This document shows positions 57,099 to 64,000 of a stretch of 64,000 nucleotides of DNA, one piece after another; position 1 is the stretch's first letter; each line of letters starts with the position of its first letter. This DNA is from Ophiobolus disseminans (Eukaryota > Ascomycota > Dothideomycetes > Pleosporales > Phaeosphaeriaceae). The stretch is taken from positions 3,032,487 to 3,096,486 of the forward strand of contig MU006216.1 in assembly GCA_010093685.1 (NCBI GenBank). The letters run 5' to 3'. The notes under the pieces were generated by a model. It saw nothing but the letters and a program-made list of their open reading frames with translations. It was not told where the DNA came from and made no database searches. Made by a program: the position numbers and the translations under genes.

Positions 57099-57219
57099 TT
57101 AAGTTTCTAGAGAATTCTATTAAGTGGTTGTTGAGATAGTAGTACCAAGAAAGGGCCTTTTTTGGTATAAAAAAAAGTGACCAGCTCGGTGGGTTAGCCA
57201 GCTCGGTGGTGGAATGCGT
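57099..57219 (-). repeat. Right terminal inverted repeat
   Basis: Reverse complement of the left repeat, ending GGAATGCGT at 57219 next to the TA at 57220-57221. Confidence 0.85.
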
Positions 57220-57221
57220 TA

Positions 57222-58250
57222 TAGCGAGGAACGAATGTGTGAGGTTCACTATGTTTTTGCTGATTTGGTTAAGAGTTCGAGCCTGTGTTGTGGATGTATA
57301 TTTTTGCACTTATACGCTTCAGAATCTTGAAAATGTTTCGCTGATACCTACTACTCGGCCAATAGGACTGCTATGGTGCCTTGCTCTGCGAGGTACTCCA
57401 TTAGAATAACACATGCGTACCTATGGTGTCAAGCTATTATTATGCAAGAATCACGACTGTGTTGGTGGTGCAATGAGAGGACTAAACTTAAGGATTGCGC
57501 TCTACTGTCGTGACTCCAGTCGCTTTGAAGATACCTACGTCTGCCTTTGCGTGACGAATAACTTGTAAGTACCGGTCCCAATGTGGGCAGCAAGTAAGCC
57601 GAGTACTGCACATCTGAGGTACCGGTTATGTTTTGCAGGGTAACGTCCAACACGTTTACAGTCAGCTCTGTTCATTACTCTGTTTTCGGTTCACTGACTA
57701 GGCGTAACATGAAGTGTGTAACTTTTGTAACCTAACCAATCGGAGAAGCACTTCCTGTTTGGGGAAATGGCTGCTCCGGCGCGACCGTGTGGTCAATGCT
57801 GAAGGGCTGAGCAGCGCCCTCGGTATTACCGTCGATATGGTACTGCTGCCTAGAGCTTACATGCGTCGCACATACATTTGCGTTGTTTAACTCTATATTG
57901 TAGCATAACGTTAACTTTTCGCATGCCTACCTAGGTGACGTCAGATCTTTCCTGAGGATGTAAGCCACAACTCGATGCCCCACGACGACGGTTAGTTGCT
58001 TGGCTGATACAGAGCGAACAGTCTCACGATGCTGGGCATGTTCATGAAGACTATGTAGAGTGAAGTTTGTTGTGAAGCGTCCGTACCGACTGACTGGTTG
58101 CCTACCCCGCAATCTAAGACACTCAGTCGGGAAGGAGCAAGTGAAACCTATCAATATGACGTCTATTTGAAGGACACGAATCGCACCTACTACCGCACGG
58201 TCTTACATGCTAAACTCTAACTCATATCCTCTTCTAACGACGCCACTCAC
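57222..58250. other. Intergenic, 1.0 kb, upstream of the GH92 gene
   Basis: Frames under 80 codons lack domains. The part next to 58250 is the likely promoter of the mannosidase gene; a GTGACGTCA word lies near 57935-57945, which resembles a CRE/bZIP site. Confidence 0.4.
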
Positions 58251-60749
58251 ATGATGGCGTCTCTACTCCATCTTCTCTTACTGATTTGCCACACGACACC
58301 AACATCTGGCAGACAAATTGCAAGTCAAACGCCAAAATCGGACGTCCTTGACTGGGTCGACCCCTTGATCGGAAGTCGAAGTGGTGGAAATGTATTCGCC
58401 GGTGCAACTCTGCCATACGGCATGGCCAAAGGTTCGGTACGCTTCTTAAAGAGAGATTTCCATTCACTGACCACAGGAAAGCTGTGGCTGATGTAGATGG
58501 TGAAAATACGGGAGGCTTCTCAACCGATGGCAGTAATATCACCGGGTTTTCAGCGCTGCACGACTCGGGCACTGGAGGCAACCCAAGCTTGGGCAACTTT
58601 CCCATATTCCCCCAGATATGTTCCGGCGACGACATTAACACATGCAAGTTCCCAATCAGTGCACGAGCTGCACCGTACAAGAGTGACTCTATCAAGGCAC
58701 GGCCAGGTTATTTCGGCGTTACGCTGGAGAATGGCATTAATGCTGACATGACAGTATCCGAGCATGCTGCGTTGTTTCGCTTTGATTTCTCCAAAGCTGG
58801 AACTGGAAATGGCGGCGCAGACCCCCTGATCATGCTCGACCTCACAGATTTATGGGCCAGCCGCCAGAATGCCTCAGTCAGTATCGAAGCTGAAGACCGA
58901 GGAACAATTGGCCGTATGAAAGGCAATGGCACTTTTCTTCCGAGTTTCGGCGCTAGATCGTACGTTGCGTACTTCTGCCTGGATATCACTGAAGGCAAGA
59001 TTAAAGAGTCGGGCGTTTGGGTCAACAATAGAGCGGGTACCCAGCCAAAGAGCTTATACATCACGCGCGGCTTCAACCTGTTCTACCTCCAAGGTGGAGC
59101 GTACATCCGATTTCAAGGTCCACTATCGGCACCTGTGCTGGCCAGAATGGGACTTAGCTTCATCGGCACTGAACGAGCCTGCCAGAATGCCGAGCGAGAG
59201 ATTCCTGGCCCAACCTTTGACTTTGACGGTCTTGTCGCCACAGCGGAGGAAGCATGGCGCAAGAAGCTTACACCAATCTCCGTCGAGACTGGCAGCGTCA
59301 ACAACAGTGTGCAGACCAGCTTTTGGAGCGCGATCTATCGGACCATGATATCTCCTCAAAACTATACAGGGGAGAACCCGCATTGGCAAAGCACAGAACC
59401 GTACTTCGATTCCTTCTACTGCCTCTGGGATCAGTGGCGCGTCCAGCTTCCCTTACTCACCGTCCTCGACCCGACTATGATGTCAAACATGGTCCGCAGC
59501 CTTCTTGACACATACAAGCATCGCGGTTGGCTCCCTGACTGTATGATGAGTACATGCAAAGGCTGGACGCAAGGCGGCTCGGATGCTGACAACGTGCTTG
59601 TCGACGCATATGTCAAAAATCTGATAGATATCGACTGGGAACATGCATACGAAGCCATAGTTAACGACGCTGAAAATGAGCCGCTGGAGTGGAGTGTCGA
59701 GGGACGAGGTGGCCTAACGAGCTGGAAGAAGCTCAATTACATACCTTATCTGGACTTTGATCCAGTAGGCTTTGGGACAAACTCGCGGAGTATATCAAGG
59801 ACGCTGGAGTATAGCTACAATGACTTCAACCTTGCGACGCTAGCGAAGGCGTTGGGCAGAGACACGCACATGAAGTATCTTACGCGATCAACTAATTGGC
59901 AGAACCTCTTCAAGGCCGACCAGAAGTCCAGTATAAACGGCATCGACACGAACTTCACTGGCTTCTTTCAGCCAAAGTACCAAAATGGGACATGGGGCTA
60001 CCAAGACCCTATTGCGTGTAGTCCGTTGGCGAGTTTCTGCTCACTGACTTCCAATCCCTCCGAGACTTTCGAAAGTAGTGCATGGGAGTACATGTTCTTC
60101 GTGCCACACGACATCGGACGCGTCATCGAGCTGCTCGGCGGCGAGGAGATTTTCCTAAAGAGGTTGGACTTCTTCCATGCTACTGGCTTAGCAGACATAG
60201 GTAATGAGCCGGTGTTTCTGACGGTGTACATGCCACACTACGCTGGCAGACCAGGCTTGTCAGCAAAGCGTGTGAACTCTTGTAGGCCCGCCAGCACACT
60301 CGTCTCAGGTTCAGATGCTGACCTGTTGCGTGGCAGATATCCCTTCTCGCTTCAACAGCTCGCACGCTGGCTTGCCTGGAAACGACGACTCGGGCTCCAT
60401 GGCATCTTTTACCATCTTTAGTATGCTTGGGCTGTTTCCGAATCCAGGCCAGAATGTATATTTCATTATCCCTCCGTTCTTTGAGAACATAAGCATAACC
60501 AACCAGCTGACCAACAAGACCGCTACCATCCGGAATGTCAATTTTGACAAGGAACATAAGAGAATTTATATCCAGAGCGTCAAGCTAAACGGCGAGAACT
60601 ATTCGAGGAACTGGATTGGACATGAGTTTTTTACCCAAGGATGGACGCTGGAATTGGTGCTGGGCGAGGAAGAAAGTGACTGGGGAACAAAGTTAGCGGA
60701 CAGACCACCAAGTATGTCGAGCATAAGAGGGGAGATGAGGATGGCGTGA
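58251..60749 (+). CDS. Secreted alpha-1,2-mannosidase, GH92, three exons
   Basis: Exons are 58251-58431, 58482-60269 and 60337-60749, giving 793 residues. The signal peptide is MMASLLHLLLLICHTTPTSG. The GH92 fold is shown by VDPLIGSRSGGNVFAGATLP, MAKAVADVDGEN (across intron 1), SDGSNITGFSALHDSGTGGN-like text near 75, the domain centre SSAWEYMFFVPHD, NEPVFLTVYMPHYAGRPGLS and GNDDSGSMASFTIFSMLGL. These calcium-dependent exo-enzymes trim alpha-mannose from glycans. Intron 1 (50 nt) uses a weak GTTCGG donor with a CTGAC branch site; intron 2 (67 nt) uses GTGTGA and an alternative donor four bases on would break the frame, so this join is less sure. Many NxT/S sites fit secretion. Confidence 0.88.
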
Positions 60750-61919
60750 TGGATTTACATGTTGTGTACTAATAACACAATGAAGTATTGGAATGTTTTG
60801 AAAACAAGTTCTGCTCCGTCGATGAAGACGACCAAATTCAGCTCCCAGAGAGAGGGACCCAAAACTGACACTCTTGACCCTCGTCAAAATTACGACAACT
60901 TTCCCTCTTCCCCTGCTTCGATTCATTCATCCCGACATGCAGCCTCGTCACCGCCCCACCCAACACCCCTACTTCCCCGGTGTCGGAACACACCTCTCAT
61001 TCCGCGCCTTGTTCCGGAACCCAAGCTCTACGCCAAGCCACTCTTAATTTGCCGATCAAAACGTTTCATCAAGCAACTCCTAGCAATAGGTACGCAAGGC
61101 CGCATAATCGCCTCGGCCCCTATTGGACATGGCCGGTCCAAGCTGGGGTAAATGTCGGCGCACTTTCCCCAAACAAGCAAGTCCGCCAAGGAAAAGTATA
61201 CGTATGCGCATCGCACTTGTAGTGTCCGCCGCGTAAGGCAGACGATTCCTTGATGTGTTGCGTGATTGTTGTGGACACGCACTTTAAAATGAGTTCCAGC
61301 TGAGGAATTGAAGGCTGGTGATTGGGTACCTTGGTGGAGAAGGCTACGTAGTGGGAAGGAGGCTTCGAAACGGAAATGTGATATGTAGCGTTGTGTTGAT
61401 GTGGGGTGTACAGGGTGGTGTGTGAAGCGTTGAGAAGCTTTGGGCGGAAGGACCCGTTGAGAGTTGGACGATAGGTATTTTTTCAATCTGATAGGTCTTG
61501 GAGTCGTGAAAGCTGCTGGTTCGAAAGTAATAGAAGGGGAAGTGCTCCAGTCGCTGTAAACATGTACAAATCATTTCTAGGCCTTGAAGACGTCGCCCTG
61601 TTCTTGACATGATCATATCAGGTTTCACTGCCGTGCCCCATGGTTAGACCGCCAAGCCGGAGGCTTCGCCATGTTAGCGCCTTGCGTATGCTTGTGACGA
61701 CAAGGCAGTCGACATGCTTGGAGGCTTGGAGGCTGGTCAAGAAGGAAACATACTGGGATGGAAGAGGAAGTTCTCAGCCGTGAAGGGGCAGTGGGTTCTC
61801 GTCAGGTATATAATTGAGACCTCGCGGTGTCGAAAATATTCTTACCACCACAAGCAATCATTCGCTTCTCCGATCAATCCTTCCATCGCATCTGTCCTTT
61901 GTAATCCTCGTCGCTCATC
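60750..61919. promoter_or_regulatory. Intergenic, 1.2 kb, with TATA box of the intradiol gene
   Basis: Overlapping frames up to 152 codons in both directions have no domain. A good TATATAA box lies at 61807-61813, about 110 bp before the intradiol dioxygenase ATG, with a CACAAG/CAATCA-rich leader. Nothing else is supported. Confidence 0.55.
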
Positions 61920-63220
61920 ATGAAGTTTACCAACATTCTCTGGGCTGGGCTGCTTGCGCATCAGTCTGTCGCCCATCCCGGCGAAAGCGCTGAGCAGAAG
62001 GCCAAAGACGCTGCAGAGCGCCGTGCGTACTTGGACGCCAACAAGCGCTCACTTTCCCACTGCGCGGATGCTCTAAAGAAACGTGGGAACGATGACTTGA
62101 TGCACCAACGTCGTGCGGCTCAGGTTCAGAAGGCCAGGGCTAAGAGGGCCATCAACATCGGTAAGTTGCTCGGGAGCATACGAATCGACGGCGTGAGACG
62201 ATGAGCTGACAGTCCATACAGAAAAACCCTACCTCCGTGCCCGGGACCTCGAAGACGCGCTGAACACCAACCACAAGTCCAACTTGACTGGTGTAACAGT
62301 CGACTCTGACCCGTCGATCCTTTTCTCCGGCAACAACAGCTGCATCCTGACTCCCGAAACTACTCAAGGTCCATACTGGGTACAAGGAGAGCTGCTCCGC
62401 AAGGATATTACCGAAGATCAGGAGGGCGTCCCCCTTACACTCGATATACAGAGTAAGTAGCGTCCACGCACAGACTGGGCATGAGACGGACACTGACTTC
62501 GTACGTCAACATGTAGTCATCGACGTCAACACCTGCGAGCCTGTCCCTAAGGCCTTCCTTGAGATTTGGCACTGCAACAGCACCGGTGTATACTCTGGTG
62601 TCATTGCAAATGGCAACGGTAACATCAACGACACCACGAACTTGGACCAAACCTGGCATCGCGGTATTCAACAGTCGGACGAGGATGGCGTTGTGACGTT
62701 CGACACCATGTTCCCTGGCCATTACGTTGGTCGTGCTGTAAGTCTTGATGTCTAAGATGCTTGCGAGCTGCTGCTGATAACATCCATCTAGACTCACATC
62801 CACGTCATGACGTCTCTGGACGCCACTGTCAACGCTAACGAGACCCTCTCTGGCGGCTCGATTACCCACGTCGGCCAGATGTTCTTCGACCAGGACCTCA
62901 TATCTCTCGTGGAGACCGAGGAGCCGTATATCAGCAACACTCAAGCACTAACCACCAATGCCGAAGACAGTATTTTGGAGGCAGAAGCTTCCGATGTGGA
63001 TCCATTCGTTGAGTACGTACTTCTTGGAGAGAGCGTTGCAGACGGTGTATTTGGATGGCTCGCTTTTGGCATGGACTCTAAGTCATCTTACAACATCACT
63101 CCTGCTGTGTACTGGACGGAGAATGGTGGGGTCGCGAATCCGAACTCGGGTGCGGGTGGACCTCGTCCTTCTGGAGCGCGCCCGTCTGGTGCAGCTCCAG
63201 CTCCTTCGAGCGCTCTGTGA
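61920..63220 (+). CDS. Extracellular intradiol ring-cleavage dioxygenase, four exons
   Basis: Exons are 61920-62160, 62222-62452, 62517-62737 and 62792-63220; introns are 61, 64 and 54 nt, all in frame, giving 373 residues. MKFTNILWAGLLAHQSVAHP is a signal peptide. The non-heme Fe(III) ligands can be assigned: Tyr in TTQGPYWVQ near 131, Tyr227 in FPGHYVGRA, and His233 and His235 in THIHV. These enzymes cleave catechol rings between the hydroxyls; secreted fungal forms act on lignin- or plant-phenol-derived catechols, so an apoplastic or litter role is plausible. The tail is Gly/Pro/Ala-rich (GARPSGAAPAPSSAL) without a GPI signal. Start and TATA box agree. Confidence 0.92.
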
Positions 63221-63456
63221 CTCTCTCCCATCCTGGTTTTATGTTTATACTGGGCCATATGATGGTTCGTCGTGGTGGCATGCGGACGTACACATGACTA
63301 AGGCGAGGGTTAGCAAGAGCTGAACATGTGCACCAACTGCGCGCATTCTTTTAGCAGAATGAAGCATTACCTGTACATAGTTTAAAATGCGCCTTCCCAT
63401 CAAACGACATTCCTAACAAACTCTGCTCAACATGACCTGCTGTTTGCTATGCGACT
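63221..63456. other. Convergent 3' spacer
   Basis: The 236-bp gap lies between the intradiol gene and the minus-strand rhodanese gene; it holds both 3' flanks. Confidence 0.3.
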
Positions 63457-63912
63457 TCACTCTTCGAGCGCCTTCAGTCCATCCATCAATGCACCGAAGC
63501 TCTTCACCCTAGTGTGCTTTTTTGGGTCTTCCATCTTGACTTCTTGTTCGTTTTCAGGCTGTTTCATCGCTGGTTGTGGCATCAATTCCATCTCCGCATC
63601 CAGCTGTCTCTGCACCTGTTCCTTGTCCAGCACTGCCCGCGCTGCTTCGAAGCCACCAATATCCCGCACGTGCAGATATCCCATCTTCTTTAGGGTTTGC
63701 AGCGCAATGTTCGATCGTCGTCCTGAGCGGCAGTAGAGCGTGATGTGGTCATCCTTGTGTACGTTGATGCCGCGGGCCGCATAGATGTCGGGAAGCTGAT
63801 CGATGATTTGGTACTCGATGTTGACTGTAGGCGCGATGTCGCTGGTAAGAGGGCCGGTCGCGAATTCTACAGGCGAGCGCACATCAATCAGTAGCTTTTG
63901 TAATGTTGTCAT
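63457..63912 (-). CDS. Rhodanese-like domain protein
   Basis: The 151-residue protein has a single rhodanese domain: LLIDVRSPVEFATG near residues 7-20, INIPY-equivalent VNIEYQIIDQLPD, the active-site loop YCRSGRRSNIA with Cys61, and MGYLHVRDIGGFEAA. A single domain with CRSGRRS fits a sulfurtransferase or a regulatory rhodanese, as in phage-shock or GlpE-like proteins. The last 50 residues are Gln/Glu/Lys-rich and disordered. Start ATG at 63912. The physiological sulfur acceptor cannot be told from sequence. Confidence 0.88.
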   Translation of the reverse strand: MTTLQKLLIDVRSPVEFATGPLTSDIAPTVNIEYQIIDQLPDIYAARGINVHKDDHITLYCRSGRRSNIALQTLKKMGYLHVRDIGGFEAARAVLDKEQVQRQLDAEMELMPQPAMKQPENEQEVKMEDPKKHTRVKSFGALMDGLKALEE

Positions 63913-64000
63913 GGTGAGGATTGTTATGGTGGTCGCCAGATTTGGGTAGGGCTGATGAGGATGAGGGGCAATTTTTGTTACCCCGGCACGTGATAGGCCA
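63913..64000. promoter_or_regulatory. Promoter of the rhodanese gene with CACGTG
   Basis: The short segment to the window edge holds CACGTG at 63987-63992, 75 bp before the rhodanese ATG. Confidence 0.4.

Larger units (their letters stand above)
56452..57219. mobile_element. Non-autonomous DNA transposon (MITE-like) with 121-bp inverted repeats
   Basis: The sequence from 56452 (ACGTATTCCACCACCGAGCT) is matched in reverse complement by the end at 57219 over about 121 bp (56452-56572 and 57099-57219) with only a few differences, nearly all C/T or G/A. A TA dinucleotide borders each end, as expected for Tc1/mariner/pogo-type insertion. The 768-bp element has no transposase frame; its inside is AT-rich and holds a 20-bp minisatellite. 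It is therefore a derivative moved by enzymes encoded elsewhere. The transition-biased mismatches fit light RIP or age. Confidence 0.85.

Noticed and set aside
61028..61486. 152-codon minus-strand frame upstream of the intradiol gene
   Set aside because: Overlaps plus-strand frames and the promoter, no domain.
52500..63912. A metabolic gene cluster formed by the Zn(II)2Cys6 regulator, ABM-like, GH92, intradiol and rhodanese genes
   Set aside because: The genes are kilobases apart, differ in role and are separated by a transposon; no backbone biosynthetic enzyme is present.

Overview
The window is nuclear DNA of a filamentous ascomycete, most likely a Dothideomycete-like Pezizomycotina; that class assignment is an inference. 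The evidence is the gene content (HET-domain gene, Zn(II)2Cys6 regulator, DUF3984-like protein, choice-of-anchor B secreted protein, ECL1-type zinc protein, GH92 mannosidase, extracellular intradiol dioxygenase), the short introns (about 44-120 nt, GT..AG, with CTAAC/CTGAC branch sites), and in-frame C-to-T-type nonsense codons in one gene that resemble repeat-induced point mutation (RIP). There is no operon structure, plasmid, phage, CRISPR array or recognisable tRNA/rRNA gene.

Layout. 0-15 kb: a HAL2-type bisphosphate nucleotidase (-), an ECL1-type zinc protein (+) flanked by long empty intergenic DNA, a 766-residue repeat/coiled-coil protein (-) divergent from alanine/serine-glyoxylate aminotransferase (+), and a single-pass membrane protein (+). 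16-23 kb: an accessory island with a 767-residue orphan protein (+), a 108-residue single-pass membrane protein (+) and a broken HET-domain gene (-). 23-33 kb: a secreted choice-of-anchor B protein (-), COQ2 (-) divergent from a large JmjC/zf-4CXXC_R1 chromatin protein (+), and a helix-hairpin-helix protein (+). 34.5-35.3 kb: a small protein with a death-domain-like N-terminus and a glycine zipper. 37-51 kb: a CaMKK/Ssp1-type kinase (-), a 0.7 kb degenerate repeat tract, GPI10 mannosyltransferase (+, five exons), a four-copy tandem repeat, a DUF3984-like protein (-) and a Siw14-type phosphatase (+). 52-64 kb: a Zn(II)2Cys6 regulator (-), a probably frameshifted ABM-like gene (+), a 768-bp non-autonomous DNA transposon with 121-bp inverted repeats, a secreted GH92 alpha-mannosidase (+), a secreted intradiol dioxygenase (+) and a rhodanese-like protein (-).

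How the genes relate. Most are independent housekeeping or regulatory genes: sulfur/PAPS metabolism, ubiquinone synthesis, GPI-anchor assembly, glyoxylate detoxification, kinase and phosphatase signalling. The parts most likely to differ between strains are the 16-23 kb HET island, the glycine-zipper gene, the two repeat tracts and the 54-58 kb region with the transposon and the decayed ABM-like gene. Exon boundaries were derived by reading frame continuity and consensus splice sites and have not been checked against transcripts.
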